Assembly: GCA_009783305.1 (NCBI GenBank)
Contig: WRHJ01000001.1
Span: forward strand, 124,001-188,000
Direction of reading: 5' to 3'
Source of the DNA: Candidatus Saccharimonadota bacterium
GTDB taxonomy: Bacteria > Patescibacteriota > Saccharimonadia > Saccharimonadales > Saccharimonadaceae
Length of the DNA stretch: 64,000 nucleotides
Made by a program: the position numbers and the translations under genes
Part shown: in pieces, positions 51,201 through 59,512 of the stretch
Layout: each line of letters begins with the position of its first letter
Position numbering within the stretch: position 1 is the stretch's first letter
The notes under the pieces: generated by a model
What the model saw: the letters and a program-made list of their open reading frames with translations, nothing else
What the model was told of the DNA's origin: nothing
Database searches by the model: none

Positions 51201-52124
51201 TTGCCGCGTGTCGAAGAGTTATTAGAGGCCAGGACGCCGAAAGGCCAGGCTTACATTGCGACGATTGCTGGTGTAGTAAATGTTTGGGAAGAAGGCAGAT
51301 TTAGGATAGTACAAATTACACCGGAGGCTGGAAAATCCGAGAAGCTACCATTGGATGGGCGTAAGCCAAAAGCTAAAGATGGCGCTTCAGTGAAGGCTGG
51401 AGATGTAATCGCAAGCAAAAGCAAGGGCGTTGAACCAATTATGGCGCCGTTTGACGGCATTGTCGAGCTGCTCGAGAAAGAGATCATAATTGTGGCTGGA
51501 GCTGGTGGGCCAGTAAGAATAGAAGTGCCGGTTGATTATGCTCTCACTATTAAATCTGGCGATAGCGTTGAAGCGGGCGATAGGTTATCTGAAGGTTCAT
51601 TGAATTTGCAAGATTTGATGAAATATAAGGGAATCGAAGCGACCGAACGTTATATCATGAATGATATCTTGGCGATTTATGCTGCTCAGGGGCAAGAAAT
51701 TGCCGATAAGCATCTCGAGATCATTATTCATCAGATGTTCTCGCGCGTAATTGTTGAAGAGGCTGGAGATAGTCCATTTGTGATGGGCGATATCTTGAGC
51801 AAAGCTTTGGTGGCGGAGACGAATAAGAAATTAGTAGCTGATGGCAAGCAACCGGCAAAATTTGCCCAATTGCTGCTAGGTATTTCGAAGGTTGCAATCT
51901 ACTCTGATTCGTTCTTGTCGGCTGCGTCCTTCCAGGATACGACTCGCGTTCTGATTAACTCGTCGATTTCTGGACGCATTGATCATCTGAAGGGCCTGAA
52001 AGAGAACGTGATTATCGGACGCAAGATCCCGGTAGGAACTGGTATTACGCCGTTGACTCCAGAGATTGAAGAAGGTGAAGAATCTTTTGCGGAACCTTCT
52101 GAAGCCGAAGTAGCTAATCTGTAG
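48282..52124 (+). CDS. rpoC: DNA-directed RNA polymerase beta' subunit lacking both zinc sites
   Basis: A 1280-residue beta' with SD AGAAGGAG. The active-site loop is NADYDGDQMAVH (Tyr for the usual Phe). The bridge helix/trigger loop region has GVIAAQSVGEPGTQLTLDTK and the C-terminus SGRIDHLKGLKENVIIGRKIPVGTG. The N-terminal zinc domain is missing its cysteines: after KPERDGLFCERIFGPVKD comes INPNDSKLKGVRSREAAVDK and then RRERMGHI, where other bacteria have CxC and CxxC. The second site keeps one Cys (TTECTSGIPTKAYG) but lacks the CxxC pair. A short acidic tail ends the protein. Confidence 0.96.
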   Translation: MAWQDNFISASDFDSIRLSIASAEDVMNWSYGEVLKPETINYRTQKPERDGLFCERIFGPVKDINPNDSKLKGVRSREAAVDKDGNLVTKAISRRERMGHITLAAPVVHIWFMRGTPSALSLLLNLTVKNIEKVVYFASYIITDVKQEEIDARLIDLETVHEAALQAIKLRYEQESKQEGADIKALAEAQTKEIDEENENYQSRKAVLTGFIKGAIISEMDYRNLDDDYVDLITVGMGATAIKKILDEIDLKSLIEKLREDVISAKGQKEKKLIKQLKVFEGMQSAGIRPSDLVLTVVPVIPPDLRPMISLAGGRFATSDLNDLYRRVINRNNRLKKLIDLNAPEVICRNEMRMLQEAVDALIDNNASHGSRTANSQNGRRKLKSLSDLLKGKQGRFRQNLLGKRVDYSGRSVIVVGPELRINECGLPKLMALELFKPFVISWLITNEHAANIRVATRLIEQGETVVWDALDEVIKGKYVLLNRAPSLHRLSVQAFQPKLIDGKAIQLHPLVANGFNADYDGDQMAVHLPLSSEAQLEAKELMAAGKNLLKPADGSPVLSISQDVVLGNYYLTYEKPSAQGERKAYTNVYEAELAYDVGLIELQTPIRVHTKGEKRDTTLGRVFFNEVLPREYPYDNEVQNSKHLKKVMADVMRDFGAEVAVNTADAIKDLAFEYETIASVSTSKDDYPYYPEIDEFLAEGEGISAQISQQFEEGLITEDERYRLTVSNWRNIDNKISDLIKANLSGLDTNISIMVNSGARGSVSNIKLASGAIGIMVDVFNREIELPVKSSYKKGLNTLESFIATRGARQGQVSTALRTADSGYLTRRLVDVSQDVFTVAEEAADPGFRVYKSESEYTGIDFVNRIAGRFAAENVEKYGLNIDELISRDAAEQVAADETIDSVKIQSVLTTECTSGIPTKAYGIDMATRKVVALHEPVGVIAAQSVGEPGTQLTLDTKHSSGVAGSGAISRGLPRVEELLEARTPKGQAYIATIAGVVNVWEEGRFRIVQITPEAGKSEKLPLDGRKPKAKDGASVKAGDVIASKSKGVEPIMAPFDGIVELLEKEIIIVAGAGGPVRIEVPVDYALTIKSGDSVEAGDRLSEGSLNLQDLMKYKGIEATERYIMNDILAIYAAQGQEIADKHLEIIIHQMFSRVIVEEAGDSPFVMGDILSKALVAETNKKLVADGKQPAKFAQLLLGISKVAIYSDSFLSAASFQDTTRVLINSSISGRIDHLKGLKENVIIGRKIPVGTGITPLTPEIEEGEESFAEPSEAEVANL

Positions 52125-52130
52125 AAGAAT

Positions 52131-52229
52131 AAGTAATCCATTTTCTCGGTTCGGTGCTTCGCGCAAAGAAAACCTGCTTTCGGGCAGGGTTTTCTTTGGA
52201 GCGCAAAAATCTCGAAAATGGGATTACTT
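52131..52229. terminator. About 99-bp palindrome/terminator between convergent rpoC and ldh
   Basis: Outer arms AAGTAATCC-ATTTTC and GAAAATGGGATTACTT enclose inner arms GCGC-AAAGAAAACC-TGC and GCAGGGTTTTCTTTGGAGCGC with a TTTC-type loop. T-rich sides allow termination in both directions. The right arm covers the last ldh codons. The AAAACCTGC core resembles the terminal repeat of the DegT element. Confidence 0.75.
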
Positions 52230-53135
52230 ATCTACTTCAGAAATGGCTTCCTTTATGACTTCGATGCTATGGTTAAGCTTTTCTTGCTCTTCTGTAGTTA
52301 ATTTGAGGCCGAGTCGACGTTTGACGCCATGGCGACCAAGCACGGCTGGGAAACCATTAAATATGCCGCTGTACTCGTCAAAGTTGCTGACTGGCAGGAC
52401 GCGATTTTCATCATTGAGTATGCAGTTGGTGATAGTAGCGAGACAAGCGCCAATGCCATAGTAGGTGGCGCCTTTCTTTTCGATGATGGCATAGGCCTCT
52501 TTGCGGGCGGAATCTTCAAGACGGGCCAGTTCTTCGGCGTCAAGCAAGTCAGCTATTTTTTGACCGCCAATATCGGCACTACTCCAGAGCGCGAATTCAC
52601 TATCGCCATGCTCACCTACTTGATAGGCATGGACACTTTTGGGGTGCACGCCGAGACGGCCAGCGATGTATTTGCGCAAACGTGCGCTGTCAAGCACGGT
52701 GCCCGAACCAATGACGCGCTCTTGCGGAAGATCAGAATATTGCCAAACTAGGTGAGTCATAACGTCCATCGGGTTACTGACGACAATGAAAATACCGTCA
52801 AATCCAGACGCCATGATCTGACCGATCATATCTTTGAAAATAGAGGCGTTCTTCTTGAGCAAGTCCATGCGACTTTCGCCGGGCTGTTGGGGCACACCCG
52901 CAGTGACGACTATAATGTCACAGTCGCCGGCATCGGCGTAGGTGCCGCTTTTAATTTTAAGATAGCTGGGTGACACAGCTAGGGCATCACGCAGGTCCAT
53001 GGCTTCGCCTTCAGCATCGTCTTGATTAATATCAACTAAAACTAGCTCATTAACTGCAGTGCGCTGGTTGACGAGCGCAAAGCCATAGCTCATGCCAACG
53101 TTTCCGGTCCCCACGATCATTACTTTATTAGACAT
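52224..53135 (-). CDS. ldh: L-lactate dehydrogenase
   Basis: A 303-residue NAD-dependent enzyme. The Rossmann start VMIVGTGNVGMSYGFALVNQ, AGVPQQPGESRMDLL with Gln at the substrate-choosing position (malate dehydrogenases have Arg), SNPMDVMTHL and the catalytic His in GEHGDSEF support LDH. It converts pyruvate to L-lactate and restores NAD+. An AAAGGTGG site 12 nt upstream gives a leadered start. Confidence 0.88.
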   Translation of the reverse strand: MSNKVMIVGTGNVGMSYGFALVNQRTAVNELVLVDINQDDAEGEAMDLRDALAVSPSYLKIKSGTYADAGDCDIIVVTAGVPQQPGESRMDLLKKNASIFKDMIGQIMASGFDGIFIVVSNPMDVMTHLVWQYSDLPQERVIGSGTVLDSARLRKYIAGRLGVHPKSVHAYQVGEHGDSEFALWSSADIGGQKIADLLDAEELARLEDSARKEAYAIIEKKGATYYGIGACLATITNCILNDENRVLPVSNFDEYSGIFNGFPAVLGRHGVKRRLGLKLTTEEQEKLNHSIEVIKEAISEVDK

Positions 53136-53182
53136 ATGATGCCCACCTTTCTTTCATGTTCATTTTAGCATAAACAATTATT

Positions 53183-54037
53183 TTATACTAACGCCCAATG
53201 GTTGGCACCAAGCGAGCGGATCATACCTTTAATTTCCATAAGAGTGATTGTTTGATTAAATTCACTGACAGGGAATTTGAGAGTTTCAATTATCTTGTCG
53301 CCATCACGCAAGCCGTTTTTGAGGGCATCGATGATTTTTTGTTCGTTTGCGGTATCGCCAAAAATCTCAAATTTGAGCTGTTTGGCATGACTGGGAAACA
53401 GTACACCTAGAATATCTTCGGCTTCCGTAAAAGGCATAGCTCCCTGTTTAATTAATCGATTACAACCGACACTAGTGGGTCGAGTAATGTCGCCTGGAAC
53501 AGCAAAAACATCTCTGCCCTGCTCTAGGGCGTGTGCAGCGGTAATTGACGTACCGCTGCGGGCAGCAGCTTCGACGATAACTACTGCATCAGCCAGACCA
53601 CTGACGATACGATTGCGCTCTACGAAACTCCACTCTCTGGTAGACTCGCCAATGCCATACTCGGAAATGATGGCGCCTCGTTCGAGGATCTTTTTGGCGA
53701 GGTTAAGATTACTTGCAGGATAAATATGGTCAATTGAGGTGCCAAGTACGGCGATAGTGATCCCGCCGCCGTCTAAGCAACCGCGATGGGCGCAAGAATC
53801 AATGCCGTAAGCGAGACCGCTGACAACGATGACCCCTCGTCTGGCTAGATCGTAAGCCAACTTATAGGCAACTTCTTCGCCATATTTGGTGTTTTTGCGA
53901 CTACCGACGATACTGACTACTTTTGGACGTTCGCCTGTTGGTAGTGCACCTTGCAGCCATAAAGTTTGAGGTGGAGCGGGAATCTCTTTGAGTGGCAATA
54001 AGAATTCGTGGCTTAAATCAGCTTTGTGGATTTTCAT
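53183..54037 (-). CDS. dprA: DNA processing protein DprA
   Basis: A 284-residue protein. Rossmann core VVSIVGSRKNTKYGEEVAYK, VIVVSGLAYGIDSCAHRGCL, FVERNRIVSGLADAVVIVEA and RSGTSITAAHALEQGRDVFA. A short C-terminal winged-helix-like region follows, while the N-terminal SAM-like domain is reduced. DprA loads RecA onto incoming single-stranded DNA, so the cell likely takes up DNA. TGATATTTT ends 6 nt before ATG, a possible leaderless start. Confidence 0.92.
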   Translation of the reverse strand: MKIHKADLSHEFLLPLKEIPAPPQTLWLQGALPTGERPKVVSIVGSRKNTKYGEEVAYKLAYDLARRGVIVVSGLAYGIDSCAHRGCLDGGGITIAVLGTSIDHIYPASNLNLAKKILERGAIISEYGIGESTREWSFVERNRIVSGLADAVVIVEAAARSGTSITAAHALEQGRDVFAVPGDITRPTSVGCNRLIKQGAMPFTEAEDILGVLFPSHAKQLKFEIFGDTANEQKIIDALKNGLRDGDKIIETLKFPVSEFNQTITLMEIKGMIRSLGANHWALV

Positions 54038-54088
54038 GACGTCAAAATATCATGATGGCGAAAAGTGAGAAAGCATAAGTTTAATAAA

Positions 54089-55561
54089 TTATTGTTCAGA
54101 ATCTTTGCGCATGGGCGGGAACGGAACACCTTCGCGGGCAGACACGCCTTCAAGCAACCAGAAGTTGCGCTCAGAATTGCCCCAGCCACAGGTGGGCGGC
54201 ATACCATATTCAAGCATTTCGACAAAATCTTCGTCCATCATCTGAGCTTCAGCATCTCCAGCGTCGCGCAAAGCTTGTTGCTCCTGAAAGCGCTCTAACT
54301 GATCGAGCGGGTCATTAAGTTCGGAATAGCCATTGCCCATCTCGGTGCCAAAGATGATGGGGTGGAAGCGTTCGGTGACGCGCGGGTCATCGGCATATTT
54401 TTTGGCTAGTGGAGATATCTCAACTGGTTCATGAATCAGCCAGAAGGGACCGGCAGAACTGCGACGGATGATTTTCCAAACGTAATCGAGCAGCCGCGAA
54501 GCACTGGCATTGTCGTCAAACTTCATGTTATGTTCTCTGAGAATATTTTTCAATTGTTCGGCGTCAGGGTTAAAGACATCGATGTTGAATTTCTCTTTCA
54601 TGAGGTCAGCATAAGCGATGACGGGCCACTCGCAGTCGAGATCTACTTGCATATCGCCATTATTGAATTGCAGGGTGCCCCAAGTCTCTTTGGCGACATA
54701 TTTGATCATGGCTTCGTAAAGCTTCATACCGTCACGATAATCTTGGTAGGCAGCGTAAGATTCCATGGCAATATGTTCAGGAAGATGCTCCTCATCCATG
54801 CCCTCGTTGCGAAAACGCGGGCCAATGTCATAGACGCGCTCGTACCCTCCGCCAATTAAACGTTTGAGGGGGAGCTCTTGTGAAATGCGAAGATAGAAGT
54901 CCTGGTCTAAGGCTTCCATGCGGGTGACAAATGGATTGGCGTCCGCGCCGCCGGTGGTATGTTCTAAGACTGGAGTATTAATTTCGATGAAACCGTGCTG
55001 ATTAAGAAAATCGCGTGTAGCGGTCCAGAATTTACTACGGCGCAGGAAACGTTCGCGCACTTCAGGATTAACTGCCATATCGACGTAGCGGCGGCGGAGG
55101 CGTTCTTCTTTGTTGGTAAAACCGTCACGTCCCGGCAGAGGGCGGAGAGCTTTGGTAAGAATTCGTATGGATTCAGTGAAGACGGATATTTCGCCAGTTT
55201 TTGATTTGCCGACAGTTCCAGTGGCACCGATGAAGTCGCCGGTATCGAGTAGTTTGAGCTGCTCCATGCCAATATGACCTTTTTCGGTATTGAGCGGGCT
55301 TAATGTGTCGGACTTGATAAAAAGTTGGATTTGGGCGGTGGAATCATCAATCACAATGAAGGCGAGCTTGCCAAAACTGCGGATACTGACTACGCGGCCA
55401 ACGACGTTGACGCTTTTATCCTCCGCGCCAGCATAATCGTCGATAAGTTCTTTAATGCTGACCGTACGATAACTTTTGGCTGGGTAGGGGTCAATGCCGA
55501 TAGCCCGCAGCTCATTAAGTTTGCGAATACGTTCGTCTCTAAAATCTTTAAGTGTAGCCAT
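54089..55561 (-). CDS. lysS: Lysyl-tRNA synthetase, class II
   Basis: A 490-residue class II synthetase. OB-fold anticodon domain (GRVVSIRSFGKLAFIVIDDS), motif 2 RFRNEGMDEEHLPEH, ALDQDFYLRISQELPLKRLI and motif 3 GMPPTCGWGNSERNFWLLEG. The last is close to, but not identical with, the common GxGxGxDR form: it reads GWGNSER, with Asn-Ser where the Gly-Asp pair is expected, a point worth checking. TATATT ends 6 nt before ATG, so a leaderless mRNA is possible. Confidence 0.93.
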   Translation of the reverse strand: MATLKDFRDERIRKLNELRAIGIDPYPAKSYRTVSIKELIDDYAGAEDKSVNVVGRVVSIRSFGKLAFIVIDDSTAQIQLFIKSDTLSPLNTEKGHIGMEQLKLLDTGDFIGATGTVGKSKTGEISVFTESIRILTKALRPLPGRDGFTNKEERLRRRYVDMAVNPEVRERFLRRSKFWTATRDFLNQHGFIEINTPVLEHTTGGADANPFVTRMEALDQDFYLRISQELPLKRLIGGGYERVYDIGPRFRNEGMDEEHLPEHIAMESYAAYQDYRDGMKLYEAMIKYVAKETWGTLQFNNGDMQVDLDCEWPVIAYADLMKEKFNIDVFNPDAEQLKNILREHNMKFDDNASASRLLDYVWKIIRRSSAGPFWLIHEPVEISPLAKKYADDPRVTERFHPIIFGTEMGNGYSELNDPLDQLERFQEQQALRDAGDAEAQMMDEDFVEMLEYGMPPTCGWGNSERNFWLLEGVSAREGVPFPPMRKDSEQ

Positions 55562-55573
55562 TATATGAATATA

Positions 55574-56017
55574 TTAAGATAATTCGATTACTTTGTAAAC
55601 TTTACCGTTGGGGAGAGTGGCAGCATCGCCAACTTTTAGGCCCATAAGGGCTTGGCCAATGGGCGATTCATTGCTAATCCTGCCCTCTAGGGGATTGGCT
55701 TCTACAGCGCCAACGACCGTAAAGGTTTGTTGTTTATTGCCGGTCTTGACGACGACGGTAGCACCTAGAGCAACTTTTTCTTTTTTGCCGGTGCGGATAA
55801 TTTTAGCATTTTTAAGAATACCTTGAATTTCTAAAATTCTGCCTTCGAGGACCTTTTGTTCGCTGCGCGCGGAAGAATATTCTTCGTTTTCAGAAAGGTC
55901 GCCAAAAGCGCGGGCGGTAGCAATGCGCTCAGCGATAGCGGGGCGCTGGGCAATCAGTTGCTCAAGCTCTTTCTCTAATTCTTTACGGCCATCAGCAGTG
56001 ATACTAACAGGTTTCAT
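55574..56017 (-). CDS. greA: Transcription elongation factor GreA
   Basis: A 147-residue protein starting at ATG 56017 (MKPVSITADGRKELEKELEQ), 7 nt after TAGGAG; the longer frame (56035) crosses the SD. N-terminal coiled coil with ARAFGDLSENEEYSSARSEQ carrying the acidic tip, then the FKBP-like C-terminal domain (SPIGQALMGLKVGDAATLPNG). It rescues backtracked RNA polymerase. Confidence 0.93.
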   Translation of the reverse strand: MKPVSITADGRKELEKELEQLIAQRPAIAERIATARAFGDLSENEEYSSARSEQKVLEGRILEIQGILKNAKIIRTGKKEKVALGATVVVKTGNKQQTFTVVGAVEANPLEGRISNESPIGQALMGLKVGDAATLPNGKVYKVIELS

Positions 56018-56050
56018 AATAACTCTCCTACTCAACTTATCTTTGTTGAT

Positions 56051-57286
56051 CTAGTATAGTTTATTGATGAAGTCGTTAAGTGTCAAGAGTTTTGTCTGCC
56101 CAGTTTTACGGTCTGTGATTTCAACTTGATCATTGGTCAGAGTTTTGTCGCTAATGACGACGCGATGAGGGATGCCCATGAGTTCGGCATCGGCAAATTT
56201 TTCACCAGCACGAGCTTCTGTACGATCATCCCAGAGGAATAGGTCCGAGTATTTTTCGTAGATTTCAGCGCATTTTTTGATACCGTTTTCACCTAGTCCG
56301 ATAAGGTAATATTTGAATGGAGTAATCGTTTCGGGCCAGACTAGACCTTTGTCGTCGGCAAATTTTTCAGCAATTACGCCCATGAGGCGGCTGATGCCGA
56401 TGCCGTAGCAGCCCATGTAGGCATAATGACGATTGCCATCTTTGTCGGTGAATTCGAGACCAAGCGGTTCGGAATATTTGTAGCCGAGCGAGAAGATGTT
56501 GCCAACTTCGGAAGCGGTGTAGGTAGTAAAGTCTGACTTTTTGGCGCCAAGATCAGCAAGAACTTCGTCATTAAACACTTCTTCATTGATACAGATAGAC
56601 TTGTCGGCGTTCATATAGATGGTGTCCTCGCCAACATCAAGTAGAGTTTGATATTCGTGACTGTATTTACTAAATACGCCGCCAGAGGCGAAAGTTTTAT
56701 ATGTAATGTCGCCGATACCGAGGCGATCATAGACTTTCGTATAAGCGGCGGCGGCACGCTCATAGAAAGCCTCGTGCTCTTCGCGGCTAGCGGAAAAATC
56801 ATACATGTCTTTCATCAGGAATTCGCGGCCGCGCATGATGCCGGATTTGGCGCGGAGTTCGTTGCGGAATTTGGTCTGAAATTGGTAAATATAAATAGGC
56901 AGATCTTTGTAACTGTTGATGTGTTGACGCAACATGTCGGTCAGAGGTTCTTCGTGAGTGGGGGCGAGGCCAACTTCGCCGCCAGCGGCAAGTTCAGTTT
57001 TAAACCAAATATCTACTTTGGCAGAATCCCACCGGTCGGTGATTTCCCAGATTTCACGGCGTTGTAGGGTGGTCATAAGCAGTTCTTGGCCGCCAATGGC
57101 GTTCATCTCTTCACGGACAACTTGTTTGATGTTTTCGATCACGCGTAAACCGAGCGGGAGATAATTATAGGCGCCAGCCATTTCTTTGCTAATATAGCCG
57201 GCACGGATGAGGAGTTGGGCGTTTTTGCTGACTTCGTCTGCGGGAGCAGATTTTGAAGTCTTAGTAAATAGTTCGGATCTTTTCAT
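56051..57286 (-). CDS. proS: Prolyl-tRNA synthetase without editing domain
   Basis: A 411-residue class II synthetase (SKNAQLLIRAGYISKEMAGA, GLAPTHEEPLTDMLRQHINS, FRNELRAKSGIMRGREFLMKD, YMGCYGIGISRLMGV). Typical bacterial ProS is about 570 residues and carries an INS editing domain between motifs 2 and 3; here that insertion is replaced by a short link. It probably cannot clear Ala-tRNA-Pro in cis. TGATATAAT ends 6 nt before ATG, so the mRNA is predicted to be leaderless. Confidence 0.92.
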   Translation of the reverse strand: MKRSELFTKTSKSAPADEVSKNAQLLIRAGYISKEMAGAYNYLPLGLRVIENIKQVVREEMNAIGGQELLMTTLQRREIWEITDRWDSAKVDIWFKTELAAGGEVGLAPTHEEPLTDMLRQHINSYKDLPIYIYQFQTKFRNELRAKSGIMRGREFLMKDMYDFSASREEHEAFYERAAAAYTKVYDRLGIGDITYKTFASGGVFSKYSHEYQTLLDVGEDTIYMNADKSICINEEVFNDEVLADLGAKKSDFTTYTASEVGNIFSLGYKYSEPLGLEFTDKDGNRHYAYMGCYGIGISRLMGVIAEKFADDKGLVWPETITPFKYYLIGLGENGIKKCAEIYEKYSDLFLWDDRTEARAGEKFADAELMGIPHRVVISDKTLTNDQVEITDRKTGQTKLLTLNDFINKLY

Positions 57287-57309
57287 AGATTGATTATATC
57301 ATGGAAAGA

Positions 57310-59490
57310 TTATGCTCCAGGGTATTCATCCATAGACGAGATGAGCATATCGCGGGGACGATTACCGTTGGGGGGGGCTACGACGCCCATTTCTTCAAGT
57401 TCATCGATGATAGAGGCGGCTTTGCCGTAGCCGATTTTGAGGCGACGCTGCAAGAGTGAGGTAGACATTTTGCGAGCTTGAAGGCCGACCTCGGTGGCCT
57501 GGCGGGCAAGGTCACCATTGCCGGAAAGTTCGGTGTTGAGCTCAATGCCCGGCATACCTTTAATTTGAACGTGTTGAGAAACAACATCATCGTTGTAGTC
57601 TGGCGGACTTTGTTGGCGGAGAAAATCAGTAACACGACCAATTTCATCATCGGAGACAAAGGAACCCTGGACACGCTTAGGTTTGCCCATCATTTCAGTA
57701 GTCAGGAAAAGCATGTCGCCCATGCCTAGAAGCTTTTCGGCGCCGCCCATGTCGAGCATGACACGCGAATCGATATTGTTGTTAACAGCAAAGGCAATGC
57801 GGCCTGGTATGTTGGCCTTGATTAGACCAGTAATGACTTTAACTTCTGGCCGCTGGGTGGCGAGAACCAGATGGATGCCGCTGGCGCGGCCTTTGGCGGC
57901 GATGCGAACAATGAGCGCCTCAAGGTCTTTGCCGGCCATCATCATAAGGTCGGCCATTTCGTCGACCACGACAACGATATATGGCATTTTGCCGGCGTCA
58001 TGAGTCTGCGGGTTGCCGTCGGCGTCATTAACGGTGACTTTGCCGCCGTTTTTAGCCATTTTGGCGTTATAATCCGCAATGTTTTTAACCCGTTCTTCCG
58101 ACATTAGGCTGTAGCGGCGCTCCATTTCGTTAACGCTCCACTTAAGAGCAGAGACGGCTTTTTCGACACTAGTGATAACAGGGGCGAGAAGGTGCGGGAT
58201 GTCTTCGTATTGAACCATTTCAACTTGCTTGGGATCGATAATAACAAGTTTTAAGTCGGAAGGCGAGTTGCGATAAAGGAGTGAAATTAGCAGAGAATTC
58301 ATCATGACTGACTTGCCAGAACCAGTAGTGCCAGCAATGAGCAGGTGCGGCATTTTAACGAGACTGCCGATGACGGACTGACCGGAAATATCTTTGCCAA
58401 CACCAAAAGTGAGTGGGGCGGACGAGTCAGCCCAGTCGCTGCTTTCGATGATGCCGCGCAGGCCAACTTCTGCGGATTTAGTGTTGGGGATTTCGACGCC
58501 AACACTGCGTGAGTTGGGTATGGGGGCCTCGATGCGGATTTTATCTTTAGCCAGGTTGAGCGAAAGGTCACGATCAAGCGTGGTAATTTTGGTGAGTTTG
58601 ACCCCAGACGGCGGTTTCATAGTGTATTGTGTGACGCGCGGACCGATGTTGGCTCCTTCCATTTCGACATCTATGCCGAATTCGCTGAGGGTGTTTTTGA
58701 TAATAAGGGCATTTTGTTGGATATTGCCGGCATCGGCAGGAGATTGTTTTTTCTCGAGCAGATCAATTGGCGGGGTTTTCCAATTGGGATCGGAAATGGC
58801 GACGAGAGCGGTTTTTTTATCGTCAGTTTTAGCGGGGGCGGTAGACTTTTGGCCCTTTTTACTGCTGCCGTCCATGACTTCGACGCCGGGTTTAATTTTG
58901 AGATCAATTTCGCCTTCGGGAATTTCGGTGGTTTTGCGCATGACTTTGGCATTGTCGGCATCTTCTTTGGCTTTGTTGGTACGGAAGAGCCGCGCGATGG
59001 ATTTAAAGAGAGCTAGAGGGGTTTTGGCGAGCATAAATAGCACAGTAATCAGGATGAGGACTACGTAGATGAAGACAGCGACACCTGGTTCGGCGAATTT
59101 GGAAATGAAGCCATTTAAAAATTCGCCGACAATGCCACCGGTGGGATTCGGCTCGCCAATAGTGGGCACACCAAAGATACCAGAAAATAAGATGATGGCG
59201 AGCAAGGAGGTAAACCAGATGATCCCAGGGACTTTATTGTCATCACTTTTAAAGATGAGAACTGCGAGATAGGCGAGCAGAACCGGTAAAAGGTAAGATG
59301 CATAACCAATGAGGTAAATCCCACCATCACGAATATCGTTCAGGATGCTACCGCCACCGCCAAACCAAGTCAGAACTAAAAGGATAGCTATGGCGATCAT
59401 AAGGAGAGCTACAATTTGACGCCAAAAACCACCGGGTACTTCGTGAGTTTTGGGGGCCTCTTTGTTTTTCTTACCTCGCTTTTTAGCCAT
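57310..59490 (-). CDS. ftsK: DNA translocase FtsK
   Basis: A 726-residue protein: four N-terminal membrane helices (about 25-165), a short linker, the motor domain with Walker A LIAGTTGSGKSVMMNS and Walker B YIVVVVDEMADLMM, and a C-terminal gamma winged helix (MSTSLLQRRLKIGYGKAASI). It pumps chromosome ends across the division septum. TGCTACAAT ends 6 nt before ATG, so the mRNA is predicted to be leaderless. Confidence 0.95.
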   Translation of the reverse strand: MAKKRGKKNKEAPKTHEVPGGFWRQIVALLMIAIAILLVLTWFGGGGSILNDIRDGGIYLIGYASYLLPVLLAYLAVLIFKSDDNKVPGIIWFTSLLAIILFSGIFGVPTIGEPNPTGGIVGEFLNGFISKFAEPGVAVFIYVVLILITVLFMLAKTPLALFKSIARLFRTNKAKEDADNAKVMRKTTEIPEGEIDLKIKPGVEVMDGSSKKGQKSTAPAKTDDKKTALVAISDPNWKTPPIDLLEKKQSPADAGNIQQNALIIKNTLSEFGIDVEMEGANIGPRVTQYTMKPPSGVKLTKITTLDRDLSLNLAKDKIRIEAPIPNSRSVGVEIPNTKSAEVGLRGIIESSDWADSSAPLTFGVGKDISGQSVIGSLVKMPHLLIAGTTGSGKSVMMNSLLISLLYRNSPSDLKLVIIDPKQVEMVQYEDIPHLLAPVITSVEKAVSALKWSVNEMERRYSLMSEERVKNIADYNAKMAKNGGKVTVNDADGNPQTHDAGKMPYIVVVVDEMADLMMMAGKDLEALIVRIAAKGRASGIHLVLATQRPEVKVITGLIKANIPGRIAFAVNNNIDSRVMLDMGGAEKLLGMGDMLFLTTEMMGKPKRVQGSFVSDDEIGRVTDFLRQQSPPDYNDDVVSQHVQIKGMPGIELNTELSGNGDLARQATEVGLQARKMSTSLLQRRLKIGYGKAASIIDELEEMGVVAPPNGNRPRDMLISSMDEYPGA

Positions 59491-59512
59491 GAGGATATTG
59501 TAGCATAATCTG

